A DNA stretch of 64,000 bases from Elephas maximus indicus (taxonomy: Eukaryota; Chordata; Mammalia; Proboscidea; Elephantidae): the NCBI RefSeq assembly GCF_024166365.1, contig NC_064842.1:11875001-11939000 (forward strand), read 5' to 3'. The position numbers and the translations under genes were made by a program. This document shows, piece by piece, positions 46,240 through 57,897 of this stretch. The notes beneath the pieces were generated by a model, which saw nothing but the letters and a program-made list of their open reading frames with translations, did no database searches and was not told the DNA's origin. The first letter of the stretch is position 1, and the number at the start of each line of letters is the position of its first letter.

Positions 46240-46820
46240 CTATTTAAGTGTTACACATGGGGTAGCCATGACTTGGAATCGACTCAATTGTAACTGTTAT
46301 GGATTGAACTGTGTCCTCCAAAAACGTGTGTCAACTTGGCTAGGCCATGATTCCCAGTATTGTGTGGCTGTCCACCATTTTGTGATCTGATGTGATTATC
46401 CTTTATGTTGTAAATTCTGACCTCTATGATGGTAATGAGGCAGTCATGTTATTGAGACAGGACACAATCTATAGGATTAGGTTGTATCTTGAGTCAAGCT
46501 CTTTTAAGATATAAAAGAGAGAAGCAAAGAGAAGAAGGACCTTATGCCACCAAAAAGGCAGCACCTGGAGCATAGCTCATCCTTTGAACCCGGGCTCCCT
46601 GCACTGAGAAGAGGCTCCTTTACCAGGGGAAGATTATGATAAGAACCTTTCCCCAGAACTAACAGACAAGGCCTTCCCTGAAGCTGGCACCCTGAATTTG
46701 GACTTCTAGCCTCCTAAACTGTGAGAAAATGAATTTCTGTTTTGTAAAGTCTTCCACTTGTGGTATTTCTGTTATAGCAGCACCAGATAACTGAGACAGA
46801 AACTAATGACAACAACAACA
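46240..46820 (+). mobile_element. RTE-like tail split by an LTR
   Basis: TACACATGGGGTAGCCATGA and CTTGGAATCGACTCAATTGT form an RTE- or SINE-type 3' tail. After the LTR (46295-46798) it resumes as ACTAATGACAACAACAACAC, the (AAC)n end. The LTR therefore entered an existing tail. Confidence 0.8.
46295..46798 (+). mobile_element. MaLR-type solo LTR nested in an RTE-like tail
   Basis: It starts TGTTATGGATTGAACTGTGT and ends CCAGATAACTGAGACA. Flanks GTAAC (46290-46294) and GAAAC (46799-46803) match at four of five positions. It has the family's GGCCATGATTCCCAGTATTG and the 3' motif TCTTCCACTTGTGGTATTTC. Confidence 0.93.
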
Positions 46821-46966
46821 CATGTAGGCAGAGGAAGGAAGTAAATCTTTTAGGAGGCAATTACTTGTTTTCTGTTTATTTTTCTGCTTGTGTTATTTTA
46901 TACAGGAATACTTAATGTCTCCTTTTCAAATTTCTCTGGATACATACTCCTTCAGTGCAAGCAAGA

Positions 46967-47169
46967 CACCATCAGTTGTCATTGTGTCAACTCAAACTCA
47001 TGGCCACCCCATGTGTGTCACGGTAGAACTGTACTGCATAGGATCTTCAATGGCTGCGATCTTTCAGAAGAAGATCACCAGACCTTTCTTCCAAGGCCCC
47101 TGTGGGTGGATTCAAACTGCCAACTGTTTGGTTAGCAGCTGAGTGTATTAACCATTTGTACCACCCAGT
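46967..47169 (-). mobile_element. AfroSINE, long variant
   Basis: Reverse copy: CATCAGTTGTCATTGTGTCA, TCACGGTAGAACTGTACTGC, AGAAGATCACCAGACCTTTC, TTTGGTTAGCAGCTGAGTGT and TGTACCACCCAGTGAC. It is rather diverged, implying an older insertion. Confidence 0.88.
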
Positions 47170-47783
47170 GACTACAAGCAAGACACAGGGCTCTTAAATA
47201 AAAGAAGAAATAGGAATAGTAGCAAACAGTTGTGAGATGTATTTCTTTCTTCTTTTTAAATATATAGACTTCTACCTGGCAGTGTATAGAAACCCTAAGG
47301 GAGCACTGAGCAGAATTTTTAAAAAGCACTTCCACTGATTCGGTCAATACTAGCTTCATGATGAAACCTCAGCAAACTCAGACGAATGAGTCTGCTATTA
47401 ACTGGCAGAAATCAGTCAGAAGATTCTGCTGCTGCCAAATTCACCATATGAAAATGTTGCTGACTGAGAGGGAACTAAGGTAGGCCCTTAGACCAAGTTT
47501 GGTAGGCCAAATTTTACTTTATTTATTTTTTTAATGTGGTTGTTTTATTTTTTGAGTAACACTGATTAAAAATATTTACACACCTACTTATAAGTCCATA
47601 GTTTAGCACTCTTATTTGTATGGCTTTAAAAGTTATAGCACAAGACCTTTACATTAAGGATTGGGGGAAAAGATTCCATTCAAAACAAAGCCTGATATAT
47701 TATACACATGTTTTTGTCTGTACTTTATTTTAAATACATTAATTTTTAAAATGATGCTCATCTTTTTTTTTTTCATCTGGTGA
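47170..47783. other. Unassigned sequence
   Basis: AT-rich with no recognised gene or repeat. A short T run precedes the LTR at 47764-47773. Confidence 0.45.
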
Positions 47784-48343
47784 TGTCTTAGTCATCTAGT
47801 GGTGCTATAACAGAAATACCACAAGCGAATGGCTTTAACAAGCAGAAATTTATCTCTCACAGTCTAGTAGGCTAGAAGTCCAAATTCAGGTCAGCTTCAG
47901 GGGAAGTCTTTCTCTCTGTGTCAGGTCTGGAGAAAGGTCCTTGTAACCAATCTTCCTGTAGTCAAGGAGGTTCTCAGCACAGGGACCCCCAGTCCAAAGG
48001 ACCCGCTATGCTCCAGGTGCTTCTTTCTTTGTGGTGAAGTCCCCATTCTCTCTCACGTCCCTCTCATTTTATCTCTTGTAAGATAAAACATGGTGCAGAC
48101 CACACCCCAGGGAAATTCCCTTTACATTTGATCAGGTATGTGACCTCTGTAAGGGTGTTACAATCCCACCCTAATCCTCTTTAATATAATCTAATCTTGT
48201 CTCATTAACCACAGGCAGAGATTAGGATTTACAACACATAGGAAAATTACAATCACAAAATGGAGGAAAACCTCACAACACTAGGAATCAAGGCCTAATC
48301 AAGTTGATGCATATTTTGGGGGGACACAATTCTATCCATGACA
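47784..48343 (-). mobile_element. MaLR-type solo LTR
   Basis: It begins TGTCTTAGTCATCTAGTGGT and ends TTCTATCCATGACA. Flanks GGTGA (47779-47783) and GGTGG (48344-48348) match at four of five positions. It carries a segment with GGTGCAGACCACACCCCAGG shared with the variant at 36089 (in opposite orientation) but absent at 18641, so at least two subfamilies are present. Confidence 0.92.
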
Positions 48344-48348
48344 GGTGG

Positions 48349-49214
48349 TAAAATACTAGTGCAATCTTTTCAACAAAATAAAGTTTATCACAGATGTAAA
48401 TGAATTTTCCCATTTGAAAATGGCCCATTCAGCTACCATTAAATAAAATTCCTCAACCTAACTTAAATGAAAAAGAATTGGTGGTTGACATTTATAAGCA
48501 AAAATATAAAATACTATAGCATCAACTACATTGTTCCTTACCACACAAACTTTGAAAGAACCAGAGATACTTTACAGAAGTTTAGTTGGTTTTGAAAAGG
48601 TACAGGGGTGGTTTTTTTGTTTTTTTTTTAACCTTCTAGAAATTTTGCCACCGCGACTCTGTTCCTGTTGCAGAGTTGGCATCTGTGACTACTGGGGTAG
48701 ACAAGAATGTTATTCAAACTAAAGGGAAGCCAGAAGCTAAAATTTACCTGCACAATAACAGTGCACTTTTCTTCATGCAGCCTTGCGTTTCCTATGTATT
48801 CAATTTTCTAACATGCATTAGAATACATAAACATGTATTCTGCTGATTTTACATTTGATTTTACAATAGGGAAAAAAATTTGAGGAAGAGTATGACCTGG
48901 GAAAGAGAAGGGAGAACCCTTGCCACAATGAAAATAGATACATTCATACCCAACTACATAATAAGAATATAACACATTTATGTTTCCAGATATATACTTT
49001 CGCAAAGTTTCCCATTCATTTATGGAAAAGTTCCCTCTTCTGTGGCATTAAGTGGGGTAGAAACTGACGTGTATCAATAGAAACAGCCAGCAAAACAGGA
49101 AATAGTTAACTTTGGTCCACTTTCCTGTAAACAAGGACAGTCACACTGCCCATAATCAGCTGAAAAACCCAACATGTAAATTTAAAAATATATTCATTTG
49201 TTATTTCATTTTAA
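48349..49214. other. Unassigned sequence, possibly the 3' UTR side of the pseudogene
   Basis: No repeat recognised. The part just below 49215 could hold ZNF131 3' UTR copied with the pseudogene, but I see no poly(T) on the plus strand that would mark its tail. Confidence 0.35.
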
Positions 49215-50926
49215 AACTGACAGCACTGTTCTGTCTTCATTCCCTGCCTTTTCAGCCTGAAAATCCACTGTTGGTGTGGTCTCTAAACCCTCAGCTTCTC
49301 TCGATCTTCCCCGGCATCCTCAGCAGTAACTGCTTGGCAAGGCTTTCTCTCCTCCTGGTTCATGATTGCAGGGGTCACTTGATCCAAGTCTGCTTCTAGA
49401 ACTCAGTTTGTACTTCCATTAGCATCTGATTTACCCATTCAACATGCAGCAACTCCACGTGGACTTCTGTGCCTTTTTCAGTATGAATTTGCGCCACTTC
49501 TAGGTAACTCACCTGGACCTGCTCTAGAAGCTCACTTGTGTGACTCGTGTACTTGGCCGTCCTGGAGCAGACCTGGATGAAACTGTTCCACGGTCGCTTG
49601 TGGTGAATCTACCTGGACCTGAAGCAGTGGTAGCCCACGTACCTTACCAACTTGGTCTGTAATCGTCATTGATGTTACAGGTTCGGTTTACACATGTGTT
49701 TCCACTGAAAGAACTTCTTTGGTTACCAGACACTCTGAAATATTGTGAGTATCACTAAGATGCCTCCTTAAGTCATTTCCTTGCATAAACCACAAATCAC
49801 ATGGAGTACAATGGTTGGGTTTATCTCCAGTGTGAATTAGTAAGCCATCTTTACACTGGTCCCAGTTGTTGAACACAGTGTTACAGACCTGGCATTCATA
49901 AAGCTTCTTTCTTCCCTTTTTTGTCCCGACCCCAGCTTGGCATGCTGTCAGGTGACATTTGAGTGTGCTATTTCTAGCAAATCGTTCATGACAATTCGGA
50001 CATTCAAAAGGTTCTTCACCTGTATGTTTTTGAAGATGCTCTTTAAAATGTCCAAAGTGGTCAAACTATTCCTCACAGTACCGGCAGATGTGAGTTTTTT
50101 TCCAGTTCTTTGCTTCTTACTGACTCCACCTTCTTCAAGGTGCTAACAACTGAGGTGTTGTTTCCAGGCGCTCTCCCGAGTATACCTTTTATTGCACATT
50201 TCACAGTTGAAACTCTGAGTGGAGTGTGATTTCATGCGCCCCTGTTTGTTCGTGGGGTCAGATGCACCGCCATCTTCTTCTTTAATCTGCCCTTTTCTGT
50301 CACCTTGACGGTACTTGCTGGTAATATCCGTGAACAGAGCTAAAGTGGCATCATCAGAGGAAGCTGTGCTCTGAATGCACTTCGGCTAATGTTTCCAGGC
50401 CTTCATCCTCCACTTCTGTTGTGCCCTCCGCAGCCTCCACCTCAATTACAACAGGTTCTGATTCTGCAGATGGCAATGACTCAGTGACGACATCGGAAGT
50501 TTCTGCAAACTTTTTTTTGCCTCATTTTTTCCTGTGTTTATTTTCCTCATGTGGAGCTGCACTTTCTCTGTTCCTGACTTTAAGGGCTTTGATGCCTTCC
50601 AGCATTTGTAGAAACTGCAGCTTTCCATACATCATTGGCTTCTTCTCCTCCTTGTATCATTGACTTTGCTCTGAAATGACAAAAGGCCATCTTACTGACA
50701 CCTTGCATCTCCACCAAAGGTTCCTGAGTAAATCCCTGAAAGAATCTGTAGAAGAGCTTACTGCAAGCAGCCAGAACAGCCTTGTGGGCCTTAAAATGGT
50801 GCCCATCGATAATCAGGGTGATGTCAGTAAACCGTGCGGCTCTCGCTGTTCATTCCAGCAGTCCAGGATCATGTTATGACGTTCATGGAACTCCTGAAGG
50901 CATTCCATTGTCTCTTCAGCCTCCAC
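49215..50926 (-). pseudogene. ZNF131: ZNF131 processed pseudogene
   Basis: An intronless copy of a BTB-C2H2 zinc-finger transcription factor. The N-terminal reading from 50926 is VEAEETMECLQEF, aligned with the start of ZNF131 but with GTG for ATG. BTB pieces follow (MIQGGEEANDVWKAA at about 50630). Zinc-finger pieces include ESAWKQHL (about 50175) and GDKPNHCTPCDLWFMQGND (within 49688-49876). The acidic C-terminal region ends near 49215. Breaks: lost start, a frameshift near residue 31, a deletion in the BTB part, and stops in CNKRY and EEFDHFGHF regions. Spanning several protein domains without introns marks a retrocopy. Identification is from remembered sequence. Confidence 0.9.
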
Positions 50927-51300
50927 AGCAGTTGGCTTGCTCTAGTTCCTGACCCTCCCACTCTTCTTGCTCTCCCTCAAATCCTTTCCTTCCCTGCTCT
51001 CCCCTCCCAGGGCGTAAATCGCCCCACACCTTTCCCTACCCCTAGGCTGTGGCTTGCCCTCCATTTTCTCCACACTCCCAGCAAGAGCCTTGGTGCTCCA
51101 ACCACTGGCGTCCAGCTGGCACGAGCACTGCTGCCCCACAGCTATCACATGGGCTGTGGTAGCCGGGATTTTAAAATACATAATGTTGAAGTAATAAGGC
51201 AGGAAGAACTTACCTTGAATCTGATAACCTGCAAAAGTAACGGGAATAGAATGACGTCTCCAGGTGCTTGCAAAGTCTAGTGAATTAAAGGGAATTTTTA
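50927..51300 (-). other. Possible 5' UTR part of the ZNF131 retrocopy
   Basis: The minus strand upstream of the lost start is richer in G and C than its surroundings (50930-51170), as a promoter-proximal exon would be. The exact end of the retrocopy and its target-site duplication were not found. The frame at 50834-51280 is antisense to this and has no recognised domain. Confidence 0.35.
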
Positions 51301-51701
51301 TTTGGCTAAAGAGAATGCTGGGGCAGAACCCCAGAAGACAGAAATCTTGACAAGCAATTATTCATTTAGCGTTTCATTCATTCATAAGTCATTCAGTGAT
51401 TGTCAAATAACCGACAATATATCAGGGCTCAAACACTGGGTTAGGAGTTGGGGATCAAAAATGAATAAGCATAGTCCCTAATAAAAGGGGTTCACAGTCT
51501 AATGGCAGAAGCAGATATAAACAGAGGAGTCTAATGCGATGAGTTTGTGTTCAGTTGTACACGTTATAGGAACACCTGATGGGGCACACGGAGGAAGGAG
51601 GGGTGCTTCCTGGAGAAGTGACACCTGAGCTGAGAGTTAAGTGTCAGTAGGAGCTGGCCAGTTGAGGGAGACATTTCACAGCAGAAAATGAGAGAATTGT
51701 G
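51301..51701. repeat. Ancient repeat fragment, family not assigned
   Basis: At 51420-51520 the order GCTCAAACACTGGGTTAGGA, GTTGGGGATCAAAAATGAAT, AGTCCCTAATAAAAGGGGTT and CACAGTCTAATGG is typical of a widespread mammalian repeat. I cannot separate the L2 and MIR-like alternatives. Confidence 0.45.
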
Positions 51702-51857
51702 TGTCCGAGTAGAACCGTGCTCCATAGGGCTTTCAATGGCTAATTTTTCTAAAGTCAATAGCCAGGGTTTTCTTCCTAGGCACCTGTGGGTAGACTGAAA
51801 CTTCCAACCTTTCAGTGAGCAGCCGACCACATAAACTGTTTGCACCACCCAGGGACA
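51702..51857 (-). mobile_element. AfroSINE, long variant, 5'/3' trimmed
   Basis: Reverse copy: GAGTAGAACCGTGCTCCATA, GGGCTTTCAATGGCTAATTT, TTCTTCCTAGGCACCTGTGG, GTGAGCAGCCGACC and TTTGCACCACCCAGGGACAC. The RTE-like tail end is missing. Confidence 0.88.
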
Positions 51858-51870
51858 CTATCCCATTGGC

Positions 51871-52056
51871 CGGGGGTTCTCAAACGTCAGTATGCTTCAG
51901 AATTACCGCAAGGGACTTTTAAAACACAGGTTACTAGAACCCACCCTCAGAGTTTCTGATTCAGTGAGTGTTGGGTGGCACCTGAGAATTTGCATGTCTA
52001 ACCTGTTCCCAAGTGACGCTGGTGCAGCTGGTCCCGAAACCATACCCTGGGCAACG
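51871..52056 (+). mobile_element. MER5A-type hAT non-autonomous element
   Basis: GGGTTCTCAAACGTCAGTAT, AGAGTTTCTGATTCAGTGAG, GGCACCTGAGAATTTGCATG and CCCAAGTGACGCTGGTGCAG follow MER5A in order. The right terminus is diverged. It is an old, inactive DNA transposon shared by placental mammals. Confidence 0.85.
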
Positions 52057-52571
52057 GAAGCGGCAAACAGGGTTTCCAGCAAGGGAGTGATAAGGTGAGC
52101 TGTGCCTCCTGGGAGACTCCTTAGCTCCTCGTGCAGCCTGGACCGAGGAGTCAAGGACTGGAGGCGAGGAGACCCAGAGGACAAGGAAGTAGAAAAACCA
52201 AATCATAACCCTGCTAGTTAGCAAAAATATCATAATGGACAAATCTGTGCATCGTGTTTACAATTTCAAGTTCTTTTATTTAATTAGGGCATTGAAAGTG
52301 AACAACTTTGAAAGAAAATATATTTGAGAGAAAAGAGGTAAACTGGAGCTACGCACATTTCCTATCGAGAAATGGGCCTAACTGATTAAAACAAGAGAAT
52401 AGAGATTAGCTTCCCACCTTGGATTGCTTGTCCCAGTCTATACTGTTTGAAGAGATAGTACATAGGATCTCACCATCCTACTCTGTGAAGTGGAAGAATT
52501 CCCACCCTGAGAGAACAATGAGAAGTTAGGGCTTTCGGAATTTGAAAGCAAACAGTGTGTAACCCATTGAT
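52057..52571. other. Unassigned sequence
   Basis: No gene or repeat recognised. Frames on both strands near 51900-52240 overlap MER5A and are not genes. Confidence 0.45.
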
Positions 52572-52724
52572 CACAACCGTTGCCGAGTCGATTCTGACTC
52601 ACAGTGACCTTATAGGATGGAGTAGAACTGCCCCATAGGCTTTCCAGAGAGAGGCTGGTGGATTCGAACTGCTGGCCTTTTGGTTAGCAGCCAGGCTCTT
52701 AACCACTGTGCTACCAGGGCTCCA
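52572..52724 (-). mobile_element. AfroSINE
   Basis: Reverse copy: CCGTTGCCGAGTCGATTCTG, CTCACAGTGACCTTATAGGA, GAACTGCTGGCCTTTTGGTT and TAACCACTGTGCTACCAGGG. Nearly full length, short subtype. Confidence 0.93.
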
Positions 52725-53527
52725 AAGAGTATGTAGTAAATAAAAATGGAAACCAGGGAGAGGCTGTGATGGAAGTGGGGGGTGAGTGAGCTCTAGTCAC
52801 AGTTCCCCTAGTCTGACGTCCCTGTTATGAAGCCCCACACCTGCAAACCCACCCCAACATAACTGATATATTTACTAAGTGCCTTTAAAAAAAAAAAAAA
52901 AGTGCCTTTACCCAAGCCAAATTCATCAGAGACCCTCTCCTGGAATCTGAAGATCAATCAGGGAGATACAGAGACTGAAAGATGTTGGAGGGACACCATC
53001 AGAATAATGGTCCTGCTCCTGGGGCCCCCGGAAACCAGAGGTGAGGCGCCCTGGAACTCCATTTCCCTAGGTCATCCAGCACCTCCCTCAATTCTGTGAG
53101 CAACCCCAGTATTACCAGAGCAGTGCTTCACCAACCATCTGTGAGGAACAACTAGTTTATGTGTTTGTTTTTAATTTCTAATCTGTCGCACACCAGTACT
53201 TTTGTAAAATGTAATACAAATGAATTACTCTAACTCCAGTCTAATAATGAGAAAAACAGCAGACAAATTCCAACTGAAGGACATTCTACAAAATACATCA
53301 CCAGTACTCCTCAAAACTGTCAGGGCAAGCCTGAGACACTTAGAGCCGAGAGAGGCCTAAGGAGACATGACAATCTAATATAATGTGGTGTCCTGGATGG
53401 GATAAAGACAGAAAAAGACATTGGGTAAAAACTAAGGGAATCTGAATAAAGTATAAAAAAATAGAGTTTAGTTAATAGTAAGGTATCAATACCGGTTCAT
53501 TAATTGTAACAAGTGTACCACACTAAT
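52725..53527. other. Unassigned sequence
   Basis: A short tandem duplication of AAGTGCCTTTA brackets an A15 run at about 52878-52912. Around 53120-53190 a stretch (GCAGTGCTTCACCAACCATC) may be a hAT remnant, weakly. No gene recognised. Confidence 0.4.
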
Positions 53528-53729
53528 GTTGCTGTTGTTGTCAGGTGCTGTTGAGTTGGTTCCAACTCATAGCAACCCTATGCACAGCAGAACGAAATGC
53601 TGCTCTGTCCTGTGCCATCCTCACAATTGTTGTTATGCTGAGCCCATTGTTGCAGCCACCACGTCAATCCATCTCGTTGAGGGTCTTCCTCTTTTCCTCT
53701 GACCCTCTCTACTTTACCAAGTATGATGG
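53528..53729 (-). mobile_element. RTE 3' end fragment
   Basis: GTTGCTGTTGTTGTCAGGTG, GTTGGTTCCAACTCATAGCA, CTGTGCCATCCTCACAATTG, CCATCTCGTTGAGGGTCTTC, CAAGTATGATGG. It is a 200-bp 5'-truncated copy; CCACACTAATG before (53518-53528) recurs at 53731-53741, giving a likely 11-bp TSD. Confidence 0.9.
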
Positions 53730-53741
53730 CCACACTAATGA

Positions 53742-54148
53742 AAGATGTTAATAATAGGGAGGTGTATGAGAACTCTCTGCACTTTTCCTGTAAACCTAAA
53801 ACCGTTCTAAAATGAATTCACAGAAAAACAAAATGAAGAAAAACAAAGACTTGCAAAACACAAGCACCAAATGTTACTATTATATTCAGCAGACGTCGGA
53901 TTACATTTTAATAAATATAAGAACAGATATAACCTAGGGGGGAAAAAAAGAAAAGAATGGCAAAAATTGGACACTTTATTGGAAGAGTGTTTGAGAAGAA
54001 TAAAGAATTACTACTATACTCATAAAAAAAATACTCATAACTCTTCATTATTCTGTAATCATAACTAAACAAAGCTGCGTGTGAAAGAATGAGCCCACAT
54101 ATTAAATGCTTATAGGCACACTGAAGGAACATCATGTTTATCAGTATT
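53742..54148. other. Unassigned AT-rich sequence
   Basis: No recognised family. The 65-codon frame at 53871-54068 resembles nothing known to me. Confidence 0.4.
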
Positions 54149-54167
54149 AAAAGTTCTTAATTTGACA

Positions 54168-55086
54168 CTAATTAGATAGTAGATAAGAACTACTTTAGGT
54201 GAAGGGAGAGACAACACACAATACAGGGGAGGTCAGCACAATGGCACTAAATCAAAAGCAAAGAAGTTTCCTGAATAAACTGAGTGCTTTGAAGGCCAGC
54301 GTAACAGGGGCAGGGGTCTGGGGACCATGGTTTCAGGGGACATCTAAGTCAATTGGCATAATCAAATCTATTAAGAAAACATTCTGCATCCCACTTTGAA
54401 GAGTGGCGTCTGGGGTCTTAAACGCTAGCAAGCAGCCATCTAAGATGCATCAATTGGTCTCAACCCACCTGGATCAAAAGAGAATGAAGAACACCAAGGA
54501 CACAATGTAATTACAAGCCCAAGAGACAGAAAGGGCCACATGAACCAGAGACTACGTCATCCTGAGACCAGAAGACCTAGATGGTGCCCAGCTACAACCG
54601 ATGACTGCCCTGACAGGGAACACAACAGAGAATCCCTGAGTGAGCAGGAGAGCAGTGGGATGCAAACCCCAAATTCTCATAAAAAGACCAGACTTAGTGG
54701 TCTGACTAAGACTGGAAGGACCCCGGTGGTCATGGCCCCCAGACCTTCTGTTGGCCCAGGACAGGAACCATTCCCGAAGCTAACTCTTCAGGCATGGATT
54801 GGACTGGACAATGGGTTGGAGAGGGATGCTGGTGAGGAGTGAGCTTCTTGGATCAGGTGGACACTTGAGGCAATGTTGATATCTCCTGCCTGGAGGGGAG
54901 ATGAGAGGGTGGAGGGGGTTAGAAGCTGGCGAAATGGATATGAAAAGAGAGAGTGGAGGGAGGGAGCGGGCTGTCTCATTAGGGGGAGAGTAATTGGGAG
55001 TGTGTAGCAAGGTGTATATAAGTTTTTATGTGAGAGACTGACTTGATTTGTAAACTTTCACTTAAAGCACAATAAAAATTATTTTA
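54168..55086 (+). mobile_element. 5'-truncated L1 (3' UTR) with 19-bp perfect TSD
   Basis: It starts CTAATTAGATAGTAGATAAG and ends GTAAACTTTCACTTAAAGCA, CAATAAAAATTATTTT. It is colinear with the 3' UTR at about 59990-60910. AAAAGTTCTTAATTTGACA is repeated exactly at 54149-54167 and 55087-55105. The lack of decay in the TSD suggests a fairly recent insertion. Frames within (54540-54842 and others) are UTR, not genes. Confidence 0.96.
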
Positions 55087-55105
55087 AAAAGTTCTTAATT
55101 TGACA

Positions 55106-55547
55106 TTTGAGTGTGCTTTTTGCTTGTTAACTATCTAACCTACGATGGATTAATCACAATGTTTCTCACTGTGATAATGTATATCTAAGCTGTTTCGGTG
55201 TTTGTTTTAGTAACTCTGAGGTTGACAGGAGAACAAGAAAAGATTTTAAAAGTAATTTTAGTAAGCTCAGGATATTCATTTCTCATTTTTATTCAAAATT
55301 AAGCAAGAAATGTTTTGTTTTCAAAATTCATTTTCAATGCTTCATCAGTAGCCACTTCCAACAACTTATCCTACAAAGTTATAAATAAATTTATATTATC
55401 TTTCAATGAAAGGAATGGATTCCCAATCGTGAATTTCCTACGTGTGGATCTTCTTTTAATGAGAAATAAAATGCAAAAATTCTGTAAAAATCTGTAAAGT
55501 GTTTGGGAACAATTTTCTATGCTTTTGAAATATCAAGATCATGTCCT
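55106..55547. other. Unassigned AT-rich sequence
   Basis: I recognise no repeat or gene here. Confidence 0.4.
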
Positions 55548-55560
55548 ATTTTATTGATAA

Positions 55561-55714
55561 AACTCAAAAACCAAACCCATTGCCATTGACTCACGGCGAA
55601 CCTACAGCACAGAGTAGAACTGCCCTGTAGGGTTTCCAAGGAGCGGCTGGTGGACTCAAACTGCCAACCTTTTGGTTAGCAGCTGAGCTCTTAACTACTG
55701 CGTCACCAGGCTCC
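55561..55714 (-). mobile_element. AfroSINE with 13-bp TSD
   Basis: Reverse copy: AAACCAAACCCATTGCCATT, GAACTGCCCTGTAGGGTTTC, CAACCTTTTGGTTAGCAGCT. ATTTTATTGATAA (55548-55560) and ATTTTATTGGTAA (55715-55727) flank it with one mismatch. Confidence 0.95.
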
Positions 55715-55862
55715 ATTTTATTGGTAATTGTTGCTAAATTATGAAATATGTCATAACAATCCACAGAAACTCTGATCTTCCAAGCTTCTAGCTTCTGTTC
55801 TGTCCTTTCATCTTACCTACCATTGAAAATCAGGTTGCACATCTTCCTTGCACGGAAGTATT

Positions 55863-55895
55863 AAAAAAAAAAAAAAAAATTTTTTTTTTTTTTTT
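55863..55895. repeat. A17-T16 palindrome between direct repeats
   Basis: Seventeen A are followed directly by sixteen T. GAAGTAT precedes it (55855-55861) and recurs right after it (55896-55902). The layout is the same as at 61709-61745. Confidence 0.9.
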
Positions 55896-55902
55896 GAAGT
55901 AT

Positions 55903-56597
55903 AAAGATCATTAAAATCACCAAAGACATCAGAGAAACAAGCACGCCCAGGTGTCTAATTCACGTCTTTAATAAAATGGAACTTAACAGGTTTTAAATCT
56001 TGCAGAAACGTTCAGCAAGACCTTTCTTCTCTACAATTATTCTGCCTCAGCAGGCAATGAGAGTAACTTAGAATACATGTCCCATACTACCTCACCGTAA
56101 AGAGAATAATCTAGAATTTAATGTACCACCTATTACTCAATTCACAGTCTTTACAATGTCATTTAGCATGTTGTCTATTTTGGCTGACTTTTTTGGTTTG
56201 TTTTTTTTCACAGCAAGACTTTCTTGGTAAAGGAGCAGTATATTGATTTTCCTTCTGGCCCACATTCTTTAATCTGGGTAACTACTCCAGAAAAATTTTC
56301 TTGTCATTGCAACAGTAGCATCGGAACATACTTCTATACAAAACTTAAACTCTAAAACGTACTTGTTAACCCTGCAATTCTTCACAGTTTTATACAGTTC
56401 AGAGTCAATTTAATTGCCAACACTGAAGTTGAAAAAATAAATTCTTCCTCAAATCACTATCATGTTCAAATTGCACATATTATGAAAAGAATTGCAAGGT
56501 TAGTAATATCCATACATAAGTTAGGTTGCAATGAAAAATACTTTGCTAGGTTTATTTGTTCTTCGAGACGATTTTCCATGTCATTACCAAAAAAAAA
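55903..56597. other. Unassigned sequence
   Basis: No recognised gene or repeat family. Confidence 0.4.
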
Positions 56598-56718
56598 AAC
56601 CACTGCCACCCAGTAATTCCAACTCATAGCGGTCCCATAGGGTTTCTGTCATGGATTGAATTGTGTCCCCCAAAAATATGTGTCAACTTGGTTAGGCCAT
56701 GATTCCCAGTATTGTGTC
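56598..56718. mobile_element. Abutting AfroSINE and LTR scraps
   Basis: At 56598-56646 a reversed AfroSINE tail (CACTGCCACCCAGTAATTCC, CTCATAGCGGTCCCATAGGG) joins an LTR 5' end on the plus strand (TGTCATGGATTGAATTGTGT, GGCCATGATTCCCAGTATTG) that stops at about 56718. The other half of each element is absent, pointing to a deletion after the LTR entered the SINE. Confidence 0.8.
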
Positions 56719-57897
56719 ATATTACACGTGAAATAAAGAAATATTAAACATCTATTTTTTACATCTTTTTAACTCAACACACTTTCTTTCAAAGAGTTCT
56801 TTTGATTTTGATTTCTTTATTCATTGTGTGTAAATGCCACTTACACTTTGGCAGTTTTACTGCTTCACTAGCTAGAACATCTCTGAAAATTGAATCCAAC
56901 AACATATTAAAAAGGAAAAAATGTCATGACCAGTTGGGGTTGATTCCAGGCATGCAAGGTGGATTTAACATTCAAAGAGCACAGTATAAATAAATTATAA
57001 AAAATCACATTATTATCTCAATAGATGTAGAAAAGCACTTGACAAAATCCAGCATTAATTCCATTAATTCCTGATAAAACTCTCAGCAAACTAATTATAG
57101 AAGGGCACATCCACAACTTGATAAAGGTCATGTGCAAAAACAACCTACAGCTCACATCATACCTAATGATGAAAGATTGACAGCTCTCGCTTAAGATCAG
57201 GAACAAGGCAAGAACGTCCTTCTCCCATCACTTCTATTCAGCACTGCCCTGGAGGTTATAGCCAGTGCAAAAAGGCAAGGAAAGAATGGGAAAGAAGAAT
57301 TAAAACTGTCTTTATTTGCAGATGACAAGACTGTCTCTGTAGAAATCTAGAAACCTTTCGTAGTCTTTGTAGCTATCTTATAAAATTTACCCCCCAAAAA
57401 TATTAAAAATTAGCAAGATTGCAGTTTATAAAATCAATATACAAAAATCTATTTTATTTCTATTTACTATTAACAACAAATTAGAGATTGAAATTTAAAG
57501 AAATTCTATTTACAGTAGTATCAAAAAATACAAAGTCCCTAGGGAAACATGTGACAAACTGTACACAAGCCCTATATGCTGAAAACTACAAAACATTGCT
57601 GAGAGAAACTAAAGAAGCTTAGATAAGTGGAAAGACAGGCCATGTTCATGAGTCAGAAGACTTAATACTGTTAAGATGTCATTTCTCCTGAAACTGACCG
57701 GGAGAGTCAAGGTAACCCCAAAATCAGACAAAGACCACTCACTCAAAACCCAAAAGACTTGCGGAAATTGACAAGTTGACTATAAAATTCATATAGAAAC
57801 ACCAAGGACCCAGAATAGCCTTTAGACAACTTTGAAAAAGAAGACCTAAGTTGGAGGACTAAAACCTAGTTTTAAAATGTATTATAAGGCTACAGCA

